In this document: piece by piece, positions 35,030 through 46,957 of the stretch
Layout of the letters: every line of letters starts with the position of its first letter
Position numbering within the stretch: position 1 is the stretch's first letter
Assembly (NCBI RefSeq): GCF_000150275.1
Contig: NW_002060966.1
Span: 200,415 to 264,414 of the forward strand
Length of the DNA: 64,000 bases
Direction: 5' to 3'
Source of the DNA: Trichoplax adhaerens
Lineage: Eukaryota; Placozoa; Uniplacotomia; Trichoplacea; Trichoplacidae
The notes under the pieces: generated by a model
Told to the model about the DNA's origin: nothing
Database searches by the model: none
What the model saw: the letters and a program-made list of their open reading frames with translations, nothing else
Program-made: the position numbers and the translations under genes

Positions 35030-36055
35030 TTATCGTTCAATGGTATTATTTCGTTTTGTTCCTGATGTTGCCAATGTTGTTTCAGGTTGTTTACGTCCAG
35101 TCATTGTTTCCAATATAAAATAAAACTTCATCCTCAATGATCTCATTCTTGCAAAGAATATCAATGGATTTAATGCACTATTAAGATATAATAATGATAT
35201 AGCAAAATAGTGCAAATCATCGGGCACACAGGCAGTGCCAGCAGTCACAGGATAAACAATAAAACTAATGATACTCCAAACAGTAAAGCACAATAAGAAA
35301 TTAAGGAATAGGATAGATAATGTCAAGGTAAAACGTTTTTTAGCTCGATCCGATGAATACTGGCATGTATTTGCTGTGATAGATTCACATCTATAACGCA
35401 TTAAATCCATCTTAATTTTTCTCAAGACGGTATAAATCTTCAGATAGCATATAAATGTCGTCAATAATGGCAAACCGAAATCAATTAGCGATTCGAAAAC
35501 AGCATTAATTTGATTTGCTAAGCCTTCGTTCCAGGTTGGTAAGCAAGATCTTTCAATAATATTATAATCATAATGACTTAAACCCCAAAAAGGTAGTAAG
35601 CACATGATAATAGCAATGATCCAGACAAGAACGATGGCATAAATTGCATGCCTAGGAGCTAATTTAACTGCTGGTGATTGGCACACAACCAAATAACGAA
35701 AGATAGCCATCGCCGTCAAGGTATAAGTGGTACCAATAAAATATATACCGCTAATAAAACCATGGAAGGTACATAATTCATAACCTAAGCCATTACTATT
35801 CATGATTATATTGACTATATACAAGGGTAATCTTACGCCGCTTTGCAATAGATCTAAGCAGGTATGATTAATAACTAGATAATTAATAGCCGATTTTTTT
35901 CTCTTATCAAGAAATAATGAAATCAATAAGAATATATTTCCCACTATTCCAAAGAATCCGATGATCGCTAAATACCCCGCTCGTAATCCGATTTTCGTCG
36001 GCGATAGATCGGAAATATTTTCATAGCACGAATTACTCATTATCGGCCAGGTCAT
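35030..36055 (-). CDS. Class A (rhodopsin-type) G-protein-coupled receptor (341 aa)
   Basis: This single exon starts at the ATG at 36055 and shows seven hydrophobic spans. TM1 has GIVGN (36-40). TM2 has NHTCLDLL. The TM3/ECL2 disulfide pair is probably C95 and C171. The DRY position is FRY (119-121). TM6 has FLLCFTVW and TM7 has NSALNPLIF (NPxxY with Phe, 296-300). N13 is a likely glycosylation site. The tail is short, with Thr/Ser near the end. Residue 290, equivalent to the retinal lysine of opsins, is Tyr, so it is not a retinal-binding opsin. The fold is certain. Ligand and coupling cannot be told, and altered FRY and NPxxF switches are common among divergent invertebrate receptors. Confidence 0.93.
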   Translation of the reverse strand: MTWPIMSNSCYENISDLSPTKIGLRAGYLAIIGFFGIVGNIFLLISLFLDKRKKSAINYLVINHTCLDLLQSGVRLPLYIVNIIMNSNGLGYELCTFHGFISGIYFIGTTYTLTAMAIFRYLVVCQSPAVKLAPRHAIYAIVLVWIIAIIMCLLPFWGLSHYDYNIIERSCLPTWNEGLANQINAVFESLIDFGLPLLTTFICYLKIYTVLRKIKMDLMRYRCESITANTCQYSSDRAKKRFTLTLSILFLNFLLCFTVWSIISFIVYPVTAGTACVPDDLHYFAISLLYLNSALNPLIFFARMRSLRMKFYFILETMTGRKQPETTLATSGTKRNNTIER

Positions 36056-39000
36056 AGAGACTTTCTGTTCTACTCAATTTGCTCTTATACGTAAGATTAA
36101 TAAAATGGCTAAAAATAGACCAGTTTGCCTCTAAAAATGACAGAAAAAATATTAGATTGAACGAGCGAGCACATAATGCATTAGGAAATGAAAATTTTTA
36201 GGTAAAGCGCTAAAACAAATTGGTACTGCAATGCATTTTGAACAATTTATCGAAGAAAGCACATATAAAGGATAGTATTTATAAATGAAACGTCACGCAA
36301 TATAATCAGTAGTTAAGTAAAAGTTTCCGATCAAGTTATGAAATAACTATATATAAAGAATATCAATTAGTAAGAACTTCGAGGAAGCCATCTAATTTGA
36401 TTAAAATAAATTTATTGATTTTTAAAATGACAACTTCGAAAATAATAAAATTTACGAGTGGGAATTGCTATAAAACTATGTTTATAGATCATTTTATCTG
36501 AAATTTACACTTCCTCGACCAAAATAGATTTTGAATTTAAATTTTAAATAAAGTAGTGATGAAAATAAATACGAATAAGGAACGCGTCCGGTATACTGTA
36601 GAACACTTATAGAAAGGGGTATTGTCCTATTTCGTTTACTTTATAACTTAAACAGAAATTTTCCCACTTCCTTACGTATTATTACTACTCAATGGAAAAG
36701 TCTAATATTTTGCATATGCTATAAATTCGTTTTCACAAGTGACTATATAGGAATAACATCATAGTTGATACTTTCAGAGATATTTAATATCCCTCGATCA
36801 GAAAAATTCTCAACTAGCTTAAATAAAACATTTTTTTATCTTGGCCTTAAAACAAAGCACTAATGAAAGGAGAAAATATAATTTTAAGATAGATTTTAGT
36901 TCGTATTGTTAAAATGTTCGGAGTAACACATAATATAAAAATTGCTCATTTGCACGCATGCATTAATGATTTTGGAATTTAAAATAAAATATTTATGAAG
37001 ACGATCGCATAAGAGCATAAAATTGATTAGTATAAGCGAGTTTGTTAGAATGATGAGATTTATTACCAAAACTGAAAACTCTTTACTTACGTAAGTATTT
37101 TTTATACTAAATTTCATATATTACGTGAAAATCAGATAATGACGATCACCAATATTAGTATACGGGAACTGAAAACATTTCCAATAAAAGTAAGTCATAA
37201 ATTAAATTGAAATTTTCCTCTAATCTATCAGCTATCATACTTTAAGTATGCAGCTTATAGTATATAGAAGTGGATGGAGTTTTAATAACGCACTTAATTA
37301 CATTGTAATTATCGCTACTTTATTAGTAATTTATCTTATCAGTTTCATTAGCGCTTAATTAAAAGAAATTTTAACTTTTTTTATTGTTATTTTTACGAAA
37401 TTAAAGCTGGTATGAAACTTGAAATTTTTATTCATTCGTCATTCTTACCATAAAATTAATCTCTCAAAAGTCGAGGGTTGATCTTAGAGGATAGCAAATA
37501 ATTGGGATATGGCAGAAATTAATTGTATTGGATCAGCCCTCATCATTAATTCGTAAAAGTAACCATTACCAAATCAAACGGAAATTTGCCTGTCCACGAG
37601 CCTGTCCTACAATACTGATGGAAGTTTAATTGATGCTATACTTTATATAGCATATGTTAGCTATCAGGCGATTGAAAAGGATGGTAAAGATTCAATTGCT
37701 ATAGTAACGTCAAGGTTATCTCGTGACGTAACACAAATGCTAGGAAAAGGTCATTGATTAGCAACATAATGATGAATTGATAATAATATATTTCACTTGT
37801 CATATTAGAATCATAACAGATGTAGATAAATACCCCTCTCTTTAAATATCTCATAACTTGAATAGAAATAAGAACGAGAAATATAGAGCAAAAGAGAGAT
37901 GTGCGAAAGATATGCACATTTTTGAAGCGTGTTTTATAAAATTGTGACATTTAGATAAATAATCGTTATTCTTATAGTCATTCTTAGTATAATATTAGCA
38001 ATGGTCAACTTAAAAGATACCAGAATTAGATAATTTCAGGCTAATTCATTTGAAGTAATACGGTAAGCTGAGCATAAGGATATGATTTTAACACTGTAAT
38101 ATTTCAACAGTAAACGTAAAATAATACTACTACAATAACATTATATGCACCTAAAGTACTGCAAATTTCGCTCAAATTTATATCTTATCTTGAAAATCAG
38201 TTATTATTTCATTGTGTGCCTATTGAAAAACATTTCAAAGAATGTATATAATCGTATTGGCTCAAAATAATGGTTAAGAGGGTATCACTCATCTTTATTC
38301 TCTATAAAATAAAAATTCTATTGAAAACACTCATTCAAGGAATGGAGTATTATTTAAATTTTATGCAATCTATTTTATTACGTTGATATCAATTCCTAAA
38401 CAGCCACATTATTATATCTAACTTGGCGAGTTCGTTGTTATTAGATACGGATAGATGAGAAAATTCGCAAAGAGGAATTTGATTATGCGTACATTAATAG
38501 CTTTCTATTTTTATGTGACGATGCAATACGATATTCATGCAATGGCTGATTTCGGTTTTATAGGACAATTTTTGATAAGATAGTTCCCTAAAATAAGTTC
38601 TATTTATTGAGGTTTCAGCCAATTTACGCAACTAATCCAATATTTTTTAATACCTATCGTTGGCAAACAGTCATTATCGATTTGTGATAATTTTTCGTAA
38701 TTATATAAACAATCATTTCATCTTAGAACAAAGGGTATTTTTAAATTTACATAAAGGGATGATCAAATCATTACCAAGGCGACTGCGAATTTTATTGGAA
38801 GTACACTGAACGGTTTATATTATTTAACGGTAATCGAAAATTAAATAATTTGGATTTAATAGCAACATCCAATTTTCTCTTTAATTTCGCTTAGAAATAA
38901 TTCAATAAAATCAATTTGTTCTGGCGCATACATATATACGTATATTGTTAGCAACAGCAAATGATGTTACTTTTGCTACGTTACTTTAGTTAATCTTAGG

Positions 39001-40404
39001 TCTCTATTATCCGCTTCGATATTAAATTTGTGTCACAAAACAGCTTTGCAACAAGATAACGTAATATACGATCAATAAGTCAATTCCTTGAACCACGTAT
39101 CAAGGAACGATATCTGCACTATCACAAACACTTTTGCTCTACTAGCAGACTACACAAAGACTTAGACGCCTCGTATTTTACGTTAAACACTAAGTTTGAG
39201 AATCCTTTTTATTACACGATTTACTGCATTTATATATTATTCTTCAATAGCTCATGAGTCGTAGTTAATACAATTAACCTCGGAATCATTTACTGGATTA
39301 AATATTAATTTTAGCTACTGCTCCCTTAATGCAGACAACAGTATTTACGAACATAGACATGTAATGACTAATACAGAATAGTCAGATTACGATATGTCCT
39401 ATCACGGAACATTTCCATGATAATTTACAATCTACTATAACTAAATTACAATCACAATGATTCGAACTGTAAGTAGATGATTTGCATTCCTTATTATAAC
39501 TATTAATTTCAGTATATGTATAAGTGTCACTGTGATAAAAAGTCAGTGCTATATTAAAACACAGTATATCCAAATTACAAGTTAACTAAATAAGGATAGG
39601 CTAACAGAATTATTCTAACATAGGTATTTTTACTGTAATACAGTATATAACACTGTAACAATCTGTAAATATATCTTTTACGAGATGTGTAAGACTCACT
39701 CTTTCTTGAAGCATTCATAAAATTTTAAAACGGAGCATCCATTAGCATTTAAGGGTAATTTCTTGTTTTACTTCAAAACTCATCAATATTCCTGCAGTCG
39801 GGGATCTGCATAGATAATATAATTTACGGAACGCTATAGTGTTTCCTTATTCTGTTCCATGGTCTTCTAATACTTAGACTAATATCGAGAAAATGATCAA
39901 ATCTAGAATACTTCATTTATGGAAAATTAATCATTTTTAGATAAAAATGGATAATTTAATTCATAGTCTAGATATAAATTTACGTAGATGTCGTAGGCTT
40001 AATTGGATTATTAATGAATGACACAACTGTCACTAAACAACTTTCGTAATCGTACCTAAACTAGTCTATCTACTCTTACGGTTCTCCGACTAACTCCGAG
40101 ATCTTCAGTAAGGGAAAACTAACTTATTCCTATACTATAGTAATCGAGTCAAACGATAGGTTTAGGCTAATAAATATATTTATTAGTAGCCCATTTACGT
40201 TAGTACCAGTGTACACTACGTTAGCCTTAGTGGAACTGAGATAAAAAATTAATAATCAAGCTTATATACTGTCACGTTCTGTAATAGTTACATAATTAGT
40301 ATGTTACCTTCTTTCTATATATGGTTAAATATCACGATGTTATCATGTCATGCATATATAGATGTAGTTATGGTACTATATTAAGCTTATCTATATATAT
40401 GTTA
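36056..40404. other. Large gene-poor stretch
   Basis: AT-rich unique DNA. Open frames of 60-85 codons (for example 37699-37950 minus) have the composition of the background and no domain. Nothing supported. Confidence 0.45.
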
Positions 40405-40610
40405 CGGCCATTCCTAAGAATGATTTTGTCCTTAAGATTGGTCACGGCCAATGCTAAGACTCCGGCCATTCCTAGGAATGGCCGGCGACGACTGCGGCCA
40501 TTCTTAAGAATGACCGCCAATTCCTAGGAATGACCGGCGACGACTGCGGCCATTCCTAAGAATGACCGGTCATTCCTAGGAATAATGGATCATCCCTAAG
40601 ATTGGCCGGA
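40405..40610. repeat. GC-rich cluster of overlapping palindromes
   Basis: About eight variants of the palindrome GGCCATTCCTAGGAATGGCC or its half-sites are packed into 200 bp. A perfect 24-bp palindrome is centred at 40473/40474. Two tandem units of about 52 bp start near 40482 and 40534, each with GGCGACGACTGCGGCCATTC. The GC content is far above the flanks. This could be cruciform-forming DNA, a multimerised protein-binding site or the core of a mobile element. Open frames across it come only from the repeat. Confidence 0.9.
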
Positions 40611-40617
40611 AATTCTT

Positions 40618-40740
40618 AATGCATAAGAAATTATCTCATTGATGAATTCTTGAATTAAAGAACTGATAAATAAAAATTATTCTTTAAAATTCCATTCCCA
40701 AAATTTTATTGTTAAAAAAATTCTCTAATGCATAAGAAAT
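40618..40740. repeat. Pair of direct repeats (TAATGCATAAGAAAT) 108 bp apart
   Basis: The 15-bp word occurs at 40618-40632 and 40726-40740, and similarity extends a few bases on each side (AAATTCT before, TCTCAT after). It abuts the palindrome cluster and may mark a local duplication or the end of an inserted element. Confidence 0.7.
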
Positions 40741-43700
40741 ATATATTCTCATGTTGCCATACTTGGCATGATATTCTATTTGTAATGTCTAAACTAGAGA
40801 AACCTTTCTGTTAGTGATGATCTTGTGATCTACGTCAGTAGATCAAAGGTCACAATAAAGAAAGTATATAAACTCTTTATTTTAACAATAAAGTTAGTTC
40901 TTCAACTTAATTACTGGGTCTCCTTGCTGAGTGCAGATCTAGTACTTGTTACAAAATTTGGAAGTTGTAACATATACAATTTCATATGTCACACAAATAA
41001 CCCCGGTGCTAATCTTTCACATTAAATTATAATAATCAATTAACAGTTGAGGATTGTTGTCTACAACACGACAATCTTTAATAACATTTTTAATTACTAT
41101 CTTAAATTACTACTACTTATACGTAAGAAGCATCAAGCTCCTTAACAACAACTTATCATGAATATTAAAATGTGGCTACAGAACTATCTATTTTGATGCT
41201 ACTTCATTACTACTTATGTCCCTAATAAACGACGTAGCTTAATACGCTAATCAAAATTCTTCTAGACTATTCCTATTTTAATACTACTTTACATCGAAAG
41301 AATACTTTTTAAGCTAGTAATAGTTTCAGAGTATATAGAGAACGTAGAAGCCCTATCTCACGAAAATTTGCTCATTAAAATAATTTAAAATCCAACATTG
41401 CAAAATCATATTGTCATAAAACATTTTATTACCTGACCTCTCATAGTAAGGAATTCACTGTAATATTACTTTACTTACAGAGCGATTATAAATTGCGGCA
41501 TACAAAAATTTAAGAATATTAACAATATAGAAAGGGCTATTAAATACACATTCGCCTACAAAATTGTTCATACAATATAGAACTTTCGAATAAAGATAGA
41601 GTCGCGAAGTCTATCCTGTATTTTCATGTTCTTTCGTTTGCTCAATCAATCTTCGAATATGTCATAGTTATATAATATTTAATCGAATAACGTTGCTGTC
41701 TTAGTATAACAATAAAGATGTCTAGGACCGGTAATATTTATACATAACGACAAGAGGGATACTCGAACTAAGTAGCAATGCGCTCAGATGGTCATGCGCT
41801 TATAAATATCTGTATAATAACCATCGTACATTCTACAGTAAATAATAACTAATACCAATAACGCTAAATATATTTTATTGCAAATCAAAGAAATTATGTG
41901 ATATCGTTTATATATCGTATTTACCCGAATTTTTTGGCTTTGACATAGAGTGTTTATTAATTTAATATTATAGTATAATTTGTCGGAAAATTTTGATTTC
42001 ATTTGCTATCTATGATGTAACATATTTTCCTAGTACCAGAATAAGGGATAAATACTAGACATTGCTGTAACAATTATAGACTAATATAAAATGATAAAAT
42101 CAGAACGTCCAGCTTATCAAAAAGATTTAATATCTAATAATATATTAGCGCAGAATTAAAATTAAGATAGGAAATTCTAAGTCATTCATTGTCGCAAGCA
42201 AGATATTTTACCGAACCAATGAATAACATTTTCTTCCAATTACTCATATCCTTCATCTAAAACAACGATTTTCTGATTTTTGTTAATACTTTTTATTGTC
42301 TATAAAGTAAAACGTTTTGACGGAAGATTTCTTTTCTTGAAACGTTCTGTGGAATAACGATGATAAAAAATGAACAATCTCTTTTTCTCAAGACAAAAAT
42401 ACCATTACGTAGCATTTTATAAAATTTATCAAAGTGAATATGATAAATTTTAAAAGGTAGTTATGTTGATATTTTTGTTGACTAATCGTCTCTACGGTTG
42501 TAAATAACATGTTCCTAATAAACGATCAATTTAATTCATAAATATTGTAATTAAAATATTATTTTTTATATTTTCTTAGAGATTGTAACCCAAACTAGTT
42601 GCATAAATAATAGCTTGAGCAAAACTAATCCTTATCACATTTATTGATGTATAGACATTTTCTAGCATTATTAACCTATGTGCCATCAACTTTGAATCAC
42701 CGTAAAATTGGTAATATTCTTAGAAAAGATAGAAACGACGATATTAGAAATAAATCTGACTGAATTTATAAACTTGAAGAATGGTGTTAGCAAATGATCA
42801 TTTCTAACAGATCTCTACAAAATAAAAGAGTGGCGTTGATTGCAAATTTTTAATACATTTCAAGTATCAAGTTATAAACAAACGTTTTGTATTCTATAAT
42901 GTCCAGATAGTACGAATATATCACATATCGTAAAATGAAGAAAGGATTCTTAAAAATGATTGGAAAAGAACTAATTACACTTCTAATGTGACTTCAGTAA
43001 TAGATAGAACGATGTCATGAATTCGAATGTGATCGATGATATATGGTTAGATCGTTAGAATGCATGTAAATGCCTTACATATTCTAAACTCTCATTTAAA
43101 CACTTATAATGTCTAATTTAATGAAATTAGCTTAAGATTTCAATACCTATTCGCATCTATCACATCAATAAAACTATTTATCTTGTTAGCAGGTGATAAA
43201 CTCAACAAAATGTGATCAGCTAGGTTCAGTATCGGCATTTTACTGTATAAGCCATAACAAATTCAATTGAGTAACGTAGTTCTGTCTATTGTCGGATTTA
43301 ATAAATTTAGTTTACTACGCCAAATATGAACAGTATTTCACTTATTAAATCTGCAAAAACAAATATTATTACCAACTTGAATTTAATATGCGTATTTTGA
43401 TGTACTAAATGCTCTTTTAAATAATTATAATTGATGAATACCATATGATCACGTACTAAGATTTTCTTAATTATTTCGATCAATCAGATTAAATTTAATA
43501 ATTCAGTAGTTATCCCATTTTGCACGCAAAAATAATTTTACTGAAGGTGAGTTTTCAACTGCTAGATTTGATTTAGCCCAACACTTTTACCTCTGAGAAA
43601 TGATATGTGTGATAGGCCGTATTACTTCATATTATCAAAACCTTATTTGTCAAGCTTAATAAAATTTATGTTGATATATTAAGTTGCGCTGAATTCTTTT

Positions 43701-45946
43701 CCTACAATAATGTTAATATTTGAGCACTAAGACTATTAGCAGACTTATACGGTGAAAATTAAAACGCATATTTTGGCTATAAAATTGTTTTTTATTCAGT
43801 ACAGCATTTATAGTTACTATATCCGGAAGTTATTGCTATAACTTTGGATCAATACTGGAGTAGTGGCTGACGGCTGCAATAGGATTAATCTTACATTTAC
43901 AGGAAAATGAAATACGTAAATATAAAATGAATGCACCACGCAGTGTATAATTACGGGACAATTTATCAGTGTATTACACTTGATCGTATTTGCGGAAATA
44001 AACATCTGCATATATTAGCTAAGAAAGAATAGTTGGTCTAATATCGTAGCTAATGCTGATAGGCATTTAAAATAAGATATAATCATTACGTTTATTTGCG
44101 TAATCGTTGATAATAAATGTCAATTTCAATCGAATAATTATTTTATAGAATCCTTTTGAATTCGGGTTTAAAGAGATAATTAGGTAATCTGCCAATTTAT
44201 GATGTAATGTCCATTTTTGAAAATCATTTACGATATTTTATTTAATTGCTTGTACTAAAATTTTATGACAATATACAAAACTAAGTAAATACCATTAATG
44301 TTTACTTTATTTTATTTTACATTATTTTAGTATTAACATAGCAACTTAATGAAATTCATTAAATTTAAATTAAAAATATAGTCTGATCATGAAATAGGCA
44401 ATAGTATTTACTGCAGTACCTACAGTTTCTTGTCATAGGTTCTTAGCAATTTATTGTAATTCTTACTTCGTATCTTGTGTTATGCTATACCTTACTAATA
44501 ATTCTTGAATATTACTTTTATGGCGTCAATGCTGTGATCACTTACTGTGCAATTTATTAGAGAACATTATTCAGAAGCTTGTCAAAATGCAGCTTTTCAA
44601 TTTTAATATAAGACACCAGCAGTATATTTTCAACTTTCAAATACGAATAATGATATATTATGCAGATGTAAGATAGAGTAGACGTGGGGATCAATAAATT
44701 CTTAGAAGTAGAATGTGATAATTTTCATTATCTATTTACAGTACAGTCTCAATGTAGTAAGATAGAATACTCTTGACAAAGGTATATGTCAAAATTTAGG
44801 TCTATTTTACCTTCGTTTATAAAGTCATTATATTTTCTACTATAAGTTATGGTTTAAGATTTCCATTTTCTAGAAACATATATATGGTATGCAACCATTC
44901 AGTTAGTAATTGAAACCTGCAGCACGGTCTTTTCTTAAGGATCTATAGTGGCCAGGCATTATATGCTCATACACATTGCTTTTATTCAATCAAGTTGCTA
45001 AGTGTGGATATACTCCTACTGTAAACTAGCCTATATCTACTCCAATTCTGAGAAGTATTTCGAGTATTTATATAAAACTTCAATTGTATTCCCATATATA
45101 ATCATGCTTATAGACTGTACATTTTAAATTGATTGGTTAATCATCTATATAATTTGCTTCGAAGTTCGAATTTTAAAACTACCAGTACCGCTTAATTTAA
45201 AATTTTTATTCCAATTATAATGCTTAAATTTAATAAAGACAAGAATAAAACTTTCCGTTGCATCTAGTCTCATTTATTATGAAGCTAATTAATCGTATTA
45301 ATTATTTCAAGAACACGTCATTACCGACTTTACTGAACATTTCCAGGAATAAGATGTCATGATATTTAATAATGATATCATCTACTGTATTACTGCAGCA
45401 TACCTAATAATTTCAGAAATTAAAGTAAAGTTTATGAGGTCACTAAATACAGTTTAAGAGATTAATACAGCAAATTGAGTGAAACAAATTTAATAGCTAG
45501 AGATTGAAACTAGTTTTGTAACCAGGAAATTTTACTTTTATATATCCAATAAATGGTCTAAAACTTTTAATCTTACAAATTATTACCGTATATTCTCAAC
45601 AGCTTTACACTGACTTATTAAGCAAGTAATAAATCTGTAAAGCAATGGCTTTTATGTAGAGTTTTCTGAACTGCACTAGTTAATGATATACTGCACGTAG
45701 TTTTTAATTGGCTTTAAAATGAAAGTTAATACATGACTTGAATCTAGTGATTATACGACATTAGAAAAGAAGATTTTCAATGTTGCTGTATAAATTTTAG
45801 TTCAATCTTAAACCTGAAATATAACACTTCAAGCTTGCACATATGGGCGATTTTAGTACGCTTTAGACTGATATCTAATAATTATAAGCCATTAGCAGTT
45901 TCAATTATTTTAATTTAAAGCGTTAACAACTTTAAAGTATCGCACA
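40741..45946. other. Large gene-poor stretch
   Basis: AT-rich DNA with no family motif in any frame. TATATAAA at 40865 followed closely by AATAAA at 40887 has no gene attached. Nothing else is supported. Confidence 0.45.
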
Positions 45947-46753
45947 TTATTGTGGTAATTCAGTACTAGACTGCTCTTCTACTGACAAATGATGATGTTC
46001 ATCATCACTGTGATTCCTACGATGAATTGCGCTTTCTAAATGATTGCAATAATCCGTTAGGTAACCTACGAATTTTCCGTCACATTCTGTAAGTATTTTA
46101 ATTACTGCAACCTTGAGTTGTTTAACCTGCAATAACAAGATTATAGCATTAAAATCGAGAAACATCAGGACAGTTTTTTACATCAACTTCATGTTGTACC
46201 GGTCTGTTATCGAGCTTAGAAACTTCTTCTTCAATAATGTAGACATCATTAATGCCATTCACGCATTTTAAGACACGAAGTAAAACTCTCACTTCTGTTT
46301 TAACCGATCGGATAGTATAATATCCTGAGTTTGGATTAACCACTGGAGGACGTAAGAGTGAGTAAAAATTAATGAAAGCTTCTTAAATCGTTATTTTATT
46401 TGAAGGGATAACTTACCGACATCTTTATTTGAATGCAATGCGGCAACGTGATTGGGCTTGATTGGAAATCCATCAAAGATTACTTTACCATCATTAAGTG
46501 TAGCATTACTGGAAATCTAAAAAAATTAGCTCCATCTAATTATTCATAGCTGATGAAATTTTCTTTTGAAGTTACTTGAGAGGAAATAGTATAAATAGTA
46601 GATAATATATACCTTTATAAAATTGATCTTGGGTACATTAAGTTGAACGGTGATAGAAAGATCGATTCCGCCTGCAGGAAATTCACTAGCCAAAGTATAC
46701 GAAATGAGTTGGAAGCTACTGAGGATCAGTAGGGCGCCATGAAATTTGTTCAT
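45947..46753 (-). CDS. Secreted protein of unknown family, four exons (193 aa)
   Basis: The exons, on the minus strand, are 46613-46753, 46417-46516, 46182-46342 and 45947-46126. Frame is preserved across all junctions (phases 0, 1, 0), and the first two introns have good GT-AG sites. The last intron is short: a donor at 46181 (GTAAAA) gives 55 bp, and an alternative at 46163 gives 37 bp and adds six residues. A signal peptide covers residues 1-22 (ALLILSSFQLISYTLA). The mature part contains GGIDLSITVQLNVPK, IFDGFPIKPNHVAAL, VKTEVRVLLRVLKC and an acidic, His-rich tail (SDDEHHHLSVEE). There are three Cys in the modelled mature chain, and I recognise no family. A TATA box lies about 200 bp upstream of the ATG. 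The exon structure is inferred from splice sites and reading frame only. Confidence 0.65.
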
Positions 46754-46949
46754 GATTGACCTTTATAATTAGCGGTAGTATTAATGGAATGGCAGCAGAT
46801 AGGAATTATTTTAAACTATTAAGCGATTCAACTGGAGGTAATCTATCCGAAGAATGGTAGTTGAGGATTAATTTATATCGTCTAGGATGAGTCGTTCTTG
46901 ATTGGGTTATTTCCGATAGTTGACTAAATATATAGTGGGAGCGCTTTAG

Positions 46950-46957
46950 CTTTTATA
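46950..46957 (-). promoter_or_regulatory. TATA box upstream of the secreted-protein gene
   Basis: On the minus strand GGTATAAAAGC lies 197 bp before the ATG at 46753. Transcription would start near 46920-46927, which leaves a 5' leader of about 170 bp. Confidence 0.5.

Noticed and set aside
35030-36055. Opsin (placopsin-like) identity for the GPCR
   Set aside because: The retinal-lysine position is Tyr and no opsin-specific motif is clear, so only class A membership is supported.
40321-40527. 68-codon ORF across the palindrome cluster
   Set aside because: Its Arg/Pro-rich second half is a translation of the GC-rich palindromes and has no domain.
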